From: Rhodococcus coprophilus NBRC 100603
Lineage (GTDB): Bacteria > Actinomycetota > Actinomycetes > Mycobacteriales > Mycobacteriaceae
NCBI RefSeq assembly: GCF_001895045.1
Contig: NZ_BDAM01000003.1
Coordinates: forward strand, 248,001 to 312,000
Length of the DNA: 64,000 nucleotides
Direction of reading: 5' to 3'
Under the pieces are notes generated by a model. It was not told the origin of the DNA. It searched no databases and worked only from the letters and a program-made list of their open reading frames with translations. The position numbers and the translations under genes are program-made. Positions 17,215-26,666 of the stretch are shown here, piece by piece (position 1 is the first letter of the stretch; every line of letters begins with the position of its first letter).

Positions 17215-17230
17215 TGTGATGCGCGTCACT
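17215..17230 (+). promoter_or_regulatory. CRP/GlxR-like binding site upstream of the acyl-CoA ligase gene
   Basis: TGTGATGCGCGTCACT matches the consensus TGTGA-N6-TCACA of actinobacterial CRP/GlxR at nine of ten fixed positions. It ends 52 bases before the ATG at 17283, so it may lie in or near the promoter and could activate or repress. Confidence 0.55.
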
Positions 17231-17282
17231 ATTAGGGTATATGCAAATCCTCCATCCATGTCCGAAGCCGAAAGGGCCACCG

Positions 17283-18971
17283 ATGCCGGTGCTCGATCTC
17301 GCCAAGAATGTCCGAGGTGCCGTCGACGGCATCACCGATGCGGTCGGCGCCCTCGCCGTGATGCGCCGGGCCGGACTGCTCCACTTCCCCCGCGTCGACC
17401 AGAGCCTTGCCACCATGGCCGCCGCCCGGAAATACGGGCCGTTCGCGGGACCGGTGCATGCCCACTCGACTCGCATCCCGAACGTGGCCGCGATCGTCGA
17501 CGAGCGAGGTGAAGTCACCTACCGGCAGCTCGAGACTTGGTCCAACGCCCTCGTGCGCGCTTGGCAGGAAGCCGGCATCACGCCGGGTTCGTCGCTGGGG
17601 CTCATGGCTCGCAATCACCGCGGACTCGTCGTCACGATGCTCGCGGCCGCCAAGCTCGGTGTGCGGGCAGTGATGATGAACACCGGGTTCGCGCCGCGTC
17701 AGCTCGCGGAAGTCGCTGCGCGTGAGAACGTCACGAGCTTCGTGTTCGACTCCGAATTCGCCGCTGTTGCCGAGGCCCTTCCCGACAGCGTGGTCCGCTA
17801 CCTGTCGTGGAAGGACGAGGAGGTGCCCGGGGTCCCCACTCTCGAAGAAGCAATCGAAGGTTTCGACACCTCACCGCTCCCGTCACCGACGGTTTTCGGC
17901 GGCTTCGTCCTGCTCACCAGCGGCACCACCGGGACGCCGAAGGGGGCTCCGCGGGGGCGTACCTCACCGCTCGCCTCTGCCCAGTTCCTCGACCGGGTGC
18001 CACTGCGCCCGGGCCAGACGATGCTGATGGCCGCGCCCGCGTTCCACGGGACCGGAGTCTCGCAGTTCGCGCTGGCCCTCGCACTGGGGCAGACGGTCGT
18101 GATGATGCGCCGCTTCTACCCGTCGGAGACCCTGGGGCTGATCGAACGGCATCACGCGAACGTACTGGTCGTGGTGCCCACGATGTTGCAACGGATTCTC
18201 GAGCTCGGCCCCGAAAAGATCGCGGAGTACGACACGTCGAGCCTCGAGATCATCTTCTCGGCCGGCTCAGCACTCTCCCCCGACCTGTGCCGCCGCACGC
18301 GCGAGTCGTTCGGAGAGGTGCTGCACAACCTGTACGGATCCACCGAATGCGCCGTTGCCACCGTCGCGACTCCCGAGGACATCCGCCTTGCTCCCGGAAC
18401 CGCAGGGCGGCCCCCTGTGACGTGCCGGGTGGTGCTGTACGACGCCGACGGCGCCCCGATCACCGAACCTAATGTTGTGGGCCGCATCTTCGTCGCCAGC
18501 GGCCTGAGCTTCGCCGGATACACCGACGGCCGGGACAAGGAGCGCATCGACGGGATGCTCTCGATCGGCGACCTCGGCCACTGGGACGAGCAAGGGCTCC
18601 TGTTCGTCGACGGTCGCGACGACGACATGATCGTCTCCGGCGGGGAGAACGTCTATCCACTCGAAGTCGAGAACCTGCTCGCCGAACGCGACGACGTGTT
18701 CGACGTGGCGGTCGTGGGAATTGCGGATCCGGAGTTCGGGCATCGCCTCCGAGCGTTCGTGGTGCCGTCGCCGACGTCCGGACGAGATGCCGAGGAGATC
18801 AAGGCCTTCGTACGGTCCAACCTCGCGCGGTACAAGGTTCCGCGAGACGTGATCTTCCTCGACGAGTTGCCGCGCAACGCGACCGGGAAGCTGTTGCGCA
18901 GGGTGCTCGTCGAGATGGATCCGCCGGGCACCGGAGCCGACGAAGGAGCGTCCGACGCGCCCACCGGCTGA
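17283..18971 (+). CDS. Acyl-CoA synthetase / AMP-dependent ligase (FadD-type)
   Basis: Activates a carboxylic acid to its acyl-CoA through an acyl-AMP. The ATG at 17283 follows GAAAGG by seven bases and gives 562 residues. The adenylate-forming P-loop LLTSGTTGTPKG lies near residue 217, followed by the A5 motif NLYGSTECAVAT and A7/A8 as SIGDLGHWDEQGLLFVDGRDDD. The hinge and A10 lysine region is LPRNATGKLLRR near the C-terminus, and GGENVYPLEVENLL precedes it. It resembles FadD12-like ligases; chain-length preference is unknown. It is monocistronic, followed by a 14-bp hairpin, with a CRP-like site upstream. Confidence 0.9.
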   Translation: MPVLDLAKNVRGAVDGITDAVGALAVMRRAGLLHFPRVDQSLATMAAARKYGPFAGPVHAHSTRIPNVAAIVDERGEVTYRQLETWSNALVRAWQEAGITPGSSLGLMARNHRGLVVTMLAAAKLGVRAVMMNTGFAPRQLAEVAARENVTSFVFDSEFAAVAEALPDSVVRYLSWKDEEVPGVPTLEEAIEGFDTSPLPSPTVFGGFVLLTSGTTGTPKGAPRGRTSPLASAQFLDRVPLRPGQTMLMAAPAFHGTGVSQFALALALGQTVVMMRRFYPSETLGLIERHHANVLVVVPTMLQRILELGPEKIAEYDTSSLEIIFSAGSALSPDLCRRTRESFGEVLHNLYGSTECAVATVATPEDIRLAPGTAGRPPVTCRVVLYDADGAPITEPNVVGRIFVASGLSFAGYTDGRDKERIDGMLSIGDLGHWDEQGLLFVDGRDDDMIVSGGENVYPLEVENLLAERDDVFDVAVVGIADPEFGHRLRAFVVPSPTSGRDAEEIKAFVRSNLARYKVPRDVIFLDELPRNATGKLLRRVLVEMDPPGTGADEGASDAPTG

Positions 18972-19014
18972 TCGCTTCAGCTGGGCGCTCCGCGCAGGCG
19001 CTCGATACATGACA

Positions 19015-19048
19015 AAGGCCCGGGAATCGGATCTGATTCCCGGGCCTT
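19015..19048. terminator. Hairpin between the ligase gene and tRNA-fMet
   Basis: AAGGCCCGGGAATC and GATTCCCGGGCCTT form a perfect 14-bp stem with a GGATCT loop. It lies four bases beyond the tRNA 3' end and 43 bases past the ligase stop, so it can terminate both convergent transcripts; no long T-tract is present. Confidence 0.7.
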
Positions 19049-19052
19049 GCCG

Positions 19053-19129
19053 TGGTAGCGGGGACAGGATTTGAACCTGCGACCTCTGGGTTATGAGCCC
19101 AGCGAGCTACCGAGCTGCTCCACCCCGCG
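19053..19129 (-). tRNA. Initiator tRNA-fMet (CAT)
   Basis: A 77-base cloverleaf on the minus strand with anticodon CAT in the loop CTCATAA, flanked by the three G-C pairs (GGG/CCC) diagnostic of initiator tRNA. The unpaired C1-U72 at the acceptor end is a second initiator hallmark. The T-loop reads GGTTCAAATCC, and CCA is encoded at the 3' end. Confidence 0.95.
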
Positions 19130-19140
19130 TTGCATGATCG

Positions 19141-19170
19141 AACCTACAGCAGCGCGGAAACGGAAAGCAA
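19141..19170 (-). promoter_or_regulatory. Promoter of tRNA-fMet
   Basis: On the minus strand a -35 TTGCTT (19165-19170) and a -10 TAGGTT (19141-19146) are separated by 18 bases. The -10 ends 11 bases before the mature tRNA 5' end, leaving a short leader for RNase P. Confidence 0.55.
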
Positions 19171-20129
<959 letters not shown>

Positions 20130-20161
20130 TCCGAAAGAGCGGCGTCCGCCGCCACGATACG

Positions 20162-20200
20162 AAGCGGGGCCCTGCGGTAAGTAACCGCAGGGCCCCGCTT
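20162..20200. terminator. Rho-independent terminator after rpf
   Basis: AAGCGGGGCCCTGCGGT pairs with ACCGCAGGGCCCCGCTT around a short TAAGTA loop, followed on the plus strand by CTTTCGTT. The stem is symmetrical, so it may also stop the convergent UPF0182 transcript. Confidence 0.8.
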
Positions 20201-20248
20201 CTTTCGTTCGTCCCACCCGCTGAGCGGGCGGTTCACCGGACGCGGAGA

Positions 20249-23242
20249 TCAGCCTCCGCTGGACTCGTAGGCGTCCGTCGCGCGCTGCAACCGTTCCAGC
20301 GCCCTGCCGTACGCGGCGAAGTCACCGCTGCTCTGCGCGTCGGCCAACTCTCTGAGTGCGGCATCCAGTTCGGCGACCGCGGCATCGCGGCCCGCCGGGA
20401 TCGGCGCAGCCGGGGACGACGGCTGCTCGCCGGGCGTCGGCTCGGCCGAGCCTTGCACGGCTTCTGCCCGCGCCTGGTCATCGACTTCGGCTGTCGGGAC
20501 GGCGACACCGCCGGGTGCGGTAGCAGCATCGCCGACACCCGCACCGAACACCTGGTCGAGCGCTGCCGCCAGCGTCGGCGCGTAGCCGATCCTCACGCCA
20601 CCACCGGTCCCCGGCTCGCGGTAGCTCACGAGCACCCGCGAAAGCTGCGGGAACGTCGAGGTGCTGCCCGCCGTCGGATTACGTTCGGTGTACATCGGCT
20701 GCACGTAGAGGATGCCGCCCTGGGCGATCGGCAACGTGAGCAGGTTGCCGTACTGGATACGGTTCGATCTCTCGAGCAGGGTGCGTTCCGATGCCACACG
20801 CGTATCGGAGATCATCGCGTTCTGCGTCTGCTCCGGACCGAAAGTCTGTGTGTCCGTGGGCAGCTGCAGGATCTTGAACTTGCCGTAGTTCTCCGGGTCG
20901 GCCTCTACCGAGATGTACGCGGAGAGGAACTGCCGGTTGTAGCCCACCATCGCCGACGTCAGCCTGAATGCCGGTTCGGCATTCTCCTGATTGCCGGTGA
21001 GCAGGTAGTACGGCGGCTGGTTGGCGCTGGTGTCCACCGTGGGGTCCGCGGGCACCGACCAGAACGCGTTGTTGGTGAAGAATTCACGCGGGTCGTCCAC
21101 GTGGTACTTCGCGAGCATCTCGCGCTGGACCTTGAACAGATCCTCCGGGTACCGGAAGTGCGAGCGCAGTTCGTCGGAGATCTGGTCCTGGGGCGTCACC
21201 GCACCGGGGAACACCCCCATCCACGCATCGAGAACGGGGTCTTCGTCGTCGACCTGGTACAGGGTGACCGTGCCGTCGTACGCGTCGACCGTCGCCTTCA
21301 CCGAGTTGCGGATGTAGGAAACTTCCTTGCGCGGCAGCAACCGGCCGGTGTTCTGATCGACGCTGTCCTCGACCAGTCCCTCGAGGGAAGAGCGCTGAGC
21401 GTACGGGTAGTCGTCGAGCGTGGTGTAGGCGTCGACGATCCACACGATGCGCCCGTCGACGGCGGCCGGATACGCGTCGCCGTCCGCGGTGAGCCACGGT
21501 GCAACCTTGGTCACACGCTCACGCGGGTCACGGTTGAACAGGATCTTCGAGTTCTCGCCGATGGCGCTCGAGAACAGGATGTTGCGTTCGGCGTACTTCG
21601 CAGCGAACGCGAGCCGGTTGAACCAGTTGCCGATCCCGACGCCACCGCTACCGGTGTACGTGTACTTCTCGGTGTCGGTGTCGTACTCACGCGGCCCGGA
21701 AGCATCGGCGCTGTTGCCGACGATCGCGTAGTCGGGATCCGCCTCGGCGATGACCTCACCGAAGTAGATACGCGGCTGCTCGACCGGAATGACCTGGTTC
21801 TCGGCGGCCAGCGACGCGAGGTCGCTGATCATGTAGACCGGGTAGCCGCTGTTGCTGTTCGCGGCTTCTTCCGCCGACGCGCTCGCCGCAGCGTTGACAC
21901 GGTTCGCCGGCGCTGTGACCAGGCCGTTGCCGTGGGTGTACACGGTGTGGCGGTTGATCCAGTCGGTCTGGTTGCCCGTCAGGCTCGTGGGCGAGAGCTC
22001 ACGCGCAGCGACGATATAGTCCTCGACCTTGCCGTCGACCTCATAGCGGTCGATGTCGAGCGACTCCGGATAGCCGTAGAAGTTTTTCAGCTGGGTCTGC
22101 TGCGTGAAGGTACGGGGCAGCACGTTGGGATCGAGCAGACGCGCGTTCGCGATCGTCGTGATGTCGGCCGGTACCTCTTCCGGGGAGGTGGTGCCCACCC
22201 CGGGGTAGTCCTCGTACTCGACCTTGTCGTCGGTGATCCCGTACGCCACCCTCGTGGCAGCGATGTTGCGTTCGATGTACTCGCTCTCCTTGTCGGCCGC
22301 GTTCGGGCGGACGGAGAACTGCTCCACCATCAGCGGGTAGACAGCACCGACCAGGATCGACGAGAGCACCAGCAGCGCGGTCGCGAGGGCAGGAATCCGC
22401 AGGTCACGCAGGAAGATCGCCGCGAAGAACGCGATCGCACAAATGACCGCGATCGCGAGCAGAATCAGCTTCGCCGGGAGCACCGCGTTGATGTCGGTGA
22501 AGCCCGGACCCGTGAACGTGGGTTCCTTGCGTGCGCTCCACAGCAGTTCGTACCGGTCGAGCCAGTAGGCCACTGCCTTGAGGGCGACGAAGACACCGGC
22601 CAGGACGGCGAGCTGGACACGAGCGGCCGTCGACACGCTGCCACCGCGACCCGCGAGCCGGATGCCACCGAAGATGTACTGCGTGACGAGGTTCGCGAAG
22701 AACGCCAGTACGACGGCGACGAACAGCCAGTTGAGCAGGAACCGGTAGAACGGCAGGTCGAAAGCGTAGAAGCCGACGTCGAGCCCGAACTGCGGGTCGG
22801 TCGTTCCGAAGTCACCGCCGTTGAAGAACATCTGCACGGTGACCCAGCTCGCCTGGGCGACGAGCCCGGACAGCACACCCAGCACGATCGGGATGCCGAG
22901 GCCGAATGCGCGCATCCGGGTCAGCACGCTCGTGCGGTAGCGGGCCACCGGGTCGTTGGGACCGGTGGTGGGGACGAATACCGGCCGCGATCGGTACGCG
23001 AGCAGCATTGCCAGCCACACCACCAGGCCGACGAAGAGACCCACCGCAAAGAAGAGGATGATTCTGGTCAGAAGGACTTTGATGTAGACGTCGCGGAAAT
23101 CGACTTCCCCGAACCAGAGCCAGTTGGTGTACGTATCCACCAGCCGCGGTCCCAGCAACAGCAGCACAGCGGCCGCCAGTGCGAGAACCAGCAGGACTTT
23201 GCTCCGTCTCGACAATGTCGGTACTCCGGTCGGGGGCCTCAT
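20249..23242 (-). CDS. UPF0182 family large membrane protein
   Basis: A protein of about 997 residues with seven or so membrane segments in the first 300 residues (for example VLLVLALAAAVLLLLGPRLV and IILFFAVGLFVGLVVWLAML). A very large extracellular domain of about 650 residues and an acidic, Pro-rich C-terminus follow. The family is universal in actinobacteria (M. tuberculosis Rv3193c) but has no established biochemical function. The ATG at 23240-23242 (MRPPTGVPTLSRRSK) is preferred over an upstream start at 23263. It is monocistronic and divergent from the PPA1309-family gene across about 195 bases. Confidence 0.9.
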   Translation of the reverse strand: MRPPTGVPTLSRRSKVLLVLALAAAVLLLLGPRLVDTYTNWLWFGEVDFRDVYIKVLLTRIILFFAVGLFVGLVVWLAMLLAYRSRPVFVPTTGPNDPVARYRTSVLTRMRAFGLGIPIVLGVLSGLVAQASWVTVQMFFNGGDFGTTDPQFGLDVGFYAFDLPFYRFLLNWLFVAVVLAFFANLVTQYIFGGIRLAGRGGSVSTAARVQLAVLAGVFVALKAVAYWLDRYELLWSARKEPTFTGPGFTDINAVLPAKLILLAIAVICAIAFFAAIFLRDLRIPALATALLVLSSILVGAVYPLMVEQFSVRPNAADKESEYIERNIAATRVAYGITDDKVEYEDYPGVGTTSPEEVPADITTIANARLLDPNVLPRTFTQQTQLKNFYGYPESLDIDRYEVDGKVEDYIVAARELSPTSLTGNQTDWINRHTVYTHGNGLVTAPANRVNAAASASAEEAANSNSGYPVYMISDLASLAAENQVIPVEQPRIYFGEVIAEADPDYAIVGNSADASGPREYDTDTEKYTYTGSGGVGIGNWFNRLAFAAKYAERNILFSSAIGENSKILFNRDPRERVTKVAPWLTADGDAYPAAVDGRIVWIVDAYTTLDDYPYAQRSSLEGLVEDSVDQNTGRLLPRKEVSYIRNSVKATVDAYDGTVTLYQVDDEDPVLDAWMGVFPGAVTPQDQISDELRSHFRYPEDLFKVQREMLAKYHVDDPREFFTNNAFWSVPADPTVDTSANQPPYYLLTGNQENAEPAFRLTSAMVGYNRQFLSAYISVEADPENYGKFKILQLPTDTQTFGPEQTQNAMISDTRVASERTLLERSNRIQYGNLLTLPIAQGGILYVQPMYTERNPTAGSTSTFPQLSRVLVSYREPGTGGGVRIGYAPTLAAALDQVFGAGVGDAATAPGGVAVPTAEVDDQARAEAVQGSAEPTPGEQPSSPAAPIPAGRDAAVAELDAALRELADAQSSGDFAAYGRALERLQRATDAYESSGG

Positions 23243-23438
23243 GCCCACGTGCCACGCTCCCAATCATCCGGCGGCGCGAAGAACGCCGCGTATCTACACA
23301 TCGTGCGTCACACCGCGTGACCGTTTCGCCCCACTCTACGGACTTCGCCCAGGACAGGTACGCGGTCGTCGATCCGGAGTTGCCGGGCGGGGCACCACAG
23401 CCGACACCTGCCGGACCTACCAATGACAGGATAGGCGT

Positions 23439-24041
23439 GTGAATCAGCACCTTCCCGTCCCTTCCGAAGCCGCTCTCGCGCGCACCGTGCACGAGATCAT
23501 CGACTACGTCGACGCAGAGGGGTGGGACCAGCCTCCCATCATGTTCGCGCTGGTGCCGACGGTATTGCTGGCGGCGTCCGAGCCCAGCCTCAGCGACCAG
23601 CTCGACGAGGGGCACGAGTACACGCCGATCGCGCAGGAACCGTTTCCCGACGACGTGCAGGGTGGCAGCCCCGCCCTCGGTGAGTTCCTCGCGACGACGA
23701 GCTGGCCGTCGTCGGTCGCCGGCTGCGCGCTGGTCCAGGAGATCGTGGTCCTGCCACCGAACGCCGGCGCTGATTTCGACGGAGCACCGGTTCCGCTCGT
23801 CACCGACGCGCACGCCGTCGACGACGCCGCGCGCTACGCCGCGTACGCCCATCCCGACAGCCGGCGGGCGCGGCTGATCAGCGCGGTGCTGCGTGACGGC
23901 CCGGCGATGACGTTGCTGCAGCTCCGCCCCACAGACGAGGACGACCCGTTCGCCGGTGCGGAACTGCGGACCTACGAGAATCTCGCTCCCGAGGTAGCCG
24001 CCGCGCTCTACGCCACACTCGAGGCCGAAGACGACGACTGA
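23439..24041 (+). CDS. PPA1309 family conserved protein
   Basis: A 200-residue acidic soluble protein with no membrane segment, matching by eye the actinobacterial PPA1309 family: AEGWDQPPIMFALVPT near the N-terminus, WPSSVAGCALVQEIVVLPP in the middle, and DSRRARLISAVLRDGPAMTL near the C-terminus. The family has no known activity. A GTG start is used. It faces the PDZ/Lon-type protease gene, with their stops only six bases apart, and is divergent from the UPF0182 gene. This neighbourhood is conserved in actinobacteria, but its meaning is not known. Confidence 0.8.
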   Translation: MNQHLPVPSEAALARTVHEIIDYVDAEGWDQPPIMFALVPTVLLAASEPSLSDQLDEGHEYTPIAQEPFPDDVQGGSPALGEFLATTSWPSSVAGCALVQEIVVLPPNAGADFDGAPVPLVTDAHAVDDAARYAAYAHPDSRRARLISAVLRDGPAMTLLQLRPTDEDDPFAGAELRTYENLAPEVAAALYATLEAEDDD

Positions 24042-24047
24042 CCTGCA

Positions 24048-25070
24048 CTAGCAGGTGGGTGCGTCGCCGCCCGCCGCGATCGATTCCAGCGCGTCGGCCG
24101 CACCCTCGAGTGTCTCGACCTTGACGAGACGCATCCCGTCCTGCTCGTTGGTGCGCGCTTCGGCGCAGTTGTCGGCGGGGACGAGGAACACCTCGGCGCC
24201 GTCCTCGGCCGCAGCCGTGAGCTTGTGGGTGATGCCGCCGATGGGCCCGACCATGCCGTCGGAGTCGATGGTTCCGGTGCCTGCGACGTTGAGCCCCCCG
24301 TTGATTTCGCCGGGGCTGAGCTTGTCGACGAGCGCGAGGCTGAACATCAGCCCGGCCGACGGCCCACCGATGTCGGCGAGGTTGAAGACCACCTCGAACG
24401 GCACCTCGGGTATCTCCTCGGTCGCGATACCGAGGAACCCGGCTCCCTCGCCGCCCGGGCGTTCCCCGACGACGACATCGACGGTTTCCTCTGCGTCGCC
24501 GCGCACGACGGTGATGGCGACGCTCTCACCCGGTGCGACCGCCCCGACCGCACGCTGCACCTGCCCGGCCGTCTCCACCGGTTCGCCGCCGATCGCCACG
24601 ATCCGGTCGTCGACCTGGAGATGGCCCGACGCGGGCGCGTCCTCCGCGACCTCGGCGACCCGAAGAGTGACGGGCAGGTCCAGATAGTGCAGGGCAGCTA
24701 GCTCGGCGCTGCGCTCGGACTGCGCGAACTGCGCCTGGTCGACGGCCCGCACCTCGTCCTTGCTGCGGTTGGGCGGGTACACCTGCTCGCGCGGCGCCAG
24801 CCCGTACCGGCCGCTGAGCCACGCGGTCACCGTCTGAGCGAGGTTCAGGTTGTCGGTGACGCCGACCGTCGTCATCACCAGGCTGCCCGTGGTCTCGTCC
24901 GACTCGACGCCTTCGAGTTCGATGACAGGCTTGCCCTCCACCTCGCCGAGAGTGTCGAACGTCGGGCCGGGACCGAGCGCAACGTAGGGCACCTTCAGAT
25001 TGAACGCGATCACGACGAGCGTGAGAACCGGGAGCAGCACAGCGAGAGGCATCACGAAGCGTCGATTCAC
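24048..25070 (-). CDS. Membrane-anchored PDZ / Lon-type (S16) serine protease, YlbL-like
   Basis: A 340-residue protease with an N-terminal membrane anchor (MPLAVLLPVLTLVVIAFNL) and an extracytoplasmic module containing a PDZ domain (about residues 135-205, GHLQVDDRIVAIGG). A Lon-type catalytic domain follows, with the nucleophile Ser in NLADIGGPSAGLMFSLA and the dyad Lys in GPIGGITHKLTAAAEDG. YlbL-type proteases are implicated in envelope and cell-cycle quality control in Gram-positives. A GTG start at 25068-25070 is preceded six bases upstream by TACTCT, suggesting a leaderless message. It corresponds to Rv3194c. Confidence 0.92.
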   Translation of the reverse strand: MNRRFVMPLAVLLPVLTLVVIAFNLKVPYVALGPGPTFDTLGEVEGKPVIELEGVESDETTGSLVMTTVGVTDNLNLAQTVTAWLSGRYGLAPREQVYPPNRSKDEVRAVDQAQFAQSERSAELAALHYLDLPVTLRVAEVAEDAPASGHLQVDDRIVAIGGEPVETAGQVQRAVGAVAPGESVAITVVRGDAEETVDVVVGERPGGEGAGFLGIATEEIPEVPFEVVFNLADIGGPSAGLMFSLALVDKLSPGEINGGLNVAGTGTIDSDGMVGPIGGITHKLTAAAEDGAEVFLVPADNCAEARTNEQDGMRLVKVETLEGAADALESIAAGGDAPTC

Positions 25071-25076
25071 CCGGCC

Positions 25077-25082
25077 AGAGTA
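25077..25082 (-). promoter_or_regulatory. Candidate leaderless -10 element of the PDZ protease gene
   Basis: On the minus strand TACTCT ends six bases before the GTG start, with GGCCGG between. No ribosome site is seen. Confidence 0.45.
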
Positions 25083-25144
25083 TCGGTCCGACCGTGTTCG
25101 CGGTCAGCGTGACCACGATGCCCGTGCTCCGCAGGCGCGCCTTG

Positions 25145-25150
25145 TACCGT
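25145..25150 (+). promoter_or_regulatory. Candidate leaderless -10 element of the DUF2342 gene
   Basis: TACCGT is followed by exactly seven bases and then the ATG at 25158, with no Shine-Dalgarno-like purine run in correct position. Confidence 0.5.
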
Positions 25151-25157
25151 TGAGAAC

Positions 25158-26573
25158 ATGAGTGACACGCCCTTCGGATTCTCGAATCCCGACGACGACC
25201 CCGACCGCAAGAAGGACGAGGGTTCAGGAAGCGGGGGCGGGAACCCGTTCGGTTTCGGCCTTCCCGGTGGTAGCGACAGTCCTTTCGGCGCGCAGGGCTT
25301 CGATCCCGCGCAGTTCGGGCAGATGCTGAGCCAGTTCGGCCAGATGCTCGCCGGCATGGGCAGCGCGATGGGCACCGGTGGCTCCGGCCCGGTCAACTAC
25401 GAGATCGCAGCCAAGCTCGCACGCCAGCAGATCGGATCGGTCACTCCCGTTTCCGCGGGTACAGCCGACGCGGTGCGCGACGCGTCGCGGCTCGCAGAAC
25501 TCTGGCTCGACGCCGCGACCACGCTGCCCGCGGGCGCTACCAAGACGGTGGCCTGGACGCCGGTCGAATGGCTCGAGAGCACCCTCGACACGTGGAAGCG
25601 CCTGTGCGATCCGATCGCCGAGCAGGTCAACGGCATGATGCTGCAGGGCTTGCCGGAAGAGGCCCGCGCGATGGCCGGCCCGATGATGGGCATGTTTTCG
25701 CAGATGGGCGGCGTCGCATTCGGGTCGCAGCTCGGCCAGGCCCTCGGCCAGCTTTCCAAGGAGGTGCTGACCTCCACCGACATCGGTCTGCCGCTGGGCC
25801 CGGCCGGCACTGCGGCTCTGCTGCCTGCCGCGATCGAGACCTTCGGTGAGGGCCTCGAAGAGCCCGCGCAGGAGATCCTCGTATTCGTCGCCGCGCGGGA
25901 AGCAGCGCATCAGCGGCTCTACAGCCACGTGCCGTGGCTGCGACAACGGCTCCTCGCCATCGTCGAGGAATACGCCCGCGGGATCCGGATGGACATGTCG
26001 TCGATCGAAGATCTCGCGCAGGGACTCGACCCGTCCGCGCTGAGCGACCCGTCCAAGCTCGAGGAGATCCTCAAGCAGGGCGCCTTCGAACCGCAGACCA
26101 CTCCCGAGCAGATCGCTGCGCTCGAGCGGCTCGAGACGATGCTCGCTCTCGTCGAGGGCTGGGTCGAGACGGTCGTGATCGACGCGCTCGGTGATCGTCT
26201 CCCCGGAGTGGCGGCGCTGAGCGAGACCCTTCGTCGCCGCCGGGCCACGGGTGGTCCCGCCGAGCAGACCTTCGCGACGCTGGTCGGTCTCGAACTGCGT
26301 CCCCGCAAGCTCCGGGAGGCCGCCGCGTTGTGGCGCAAGCTCACCACCGATGCGGGCATGGATGCCCGCGACCGCGTGTGGGAACACCCCGACCTGCTTC
26401 CGGATGCGTCGGATCTCGACAATTCCGCGGCGTTCGTCGACCGCGTCATCGGCGGAGGCACCGGAGTCTTCGAGGATCCGATCGCTCAGCTGCGCGAGAC
26501 GATGGAACGCGAACAAGCGGAGCGGGATCAACCCGATCAGGATACGGACGACGATTCCGGAAAGAAGCCCTGA
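25158..26573 (+). CDS. DUF2342 family protein, annotated zinc-dependent metalloprotease type
   Basis: A 471-residue soluble protein corresponding to M. tuberculosis Rv3195. It starts with a Gly/Ser/Pro-rich region, then a Met/Gly-rich helix (GQMLSQFGQMLAGMGSAMG), and a large helical domain. Databases name this family coenzyme F420 biosynthesis-associated or zinc-dependent metalloprotease. The conserved motif visible here is ILVFVAAREAAHQRLYSHVP near residue 245; it carries AREAAH rather than a textbook HExxH, so a peptidase role is unproven. The C-terminus is acidic and rich in Glu, Gln and Asp. It is followed by the E1-like gene and the ABC1 kinase on the same strand. Confidence 0.85.
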   Translation: MSDTPFGFSNPDDDPDRKKDEGSGSGGGNPFGFGLPGGSDSPFGAQGFDPAQFGQMLSQFGQMLAGMGSAMGTGGSGPVNYEIAAKLARQQIGSVTPVSAGTADAVRDASRLAELWLDAATTLPAGATKTVAWTPVEWLESTLDTWKRLCDPIAEQVNGMMLQGLPEEARAMAGPMMGMFSQMGGVAFGSQLGQALGQLSKEVLTSTDIGLPLGPAGTAALLPAAIETFGEGLEEPAQEILVFVAAREAAHQRLYSHVPWLRQRLLAIVEEYARGIRMDMSSIEDLAQGLDPSALSDPSKLEEILKQGAFEPQTTPEQIAALERLETMLALVEGWVETVVIDALGDRLPGVAALSETLRRRRATGGPAEQTFATLVGLELRPRKLREAAALWRKLTTDAGMDARDRVWEHPDLLPDASDLDNSAAFVDRVIGGGTGVFEDPIAQLRETMEREQAERDQPDQDTDDDSGKKP

Positions 26574-26666
26574 CGGTTCGTCGTCGCTGGTCCGCAGGGG
26601 TATGACCCTGTGGACAACCCGTCGTGGGGCGACCGCGGCGGGTGGACCGCCTGCGATGCTGCGGGC

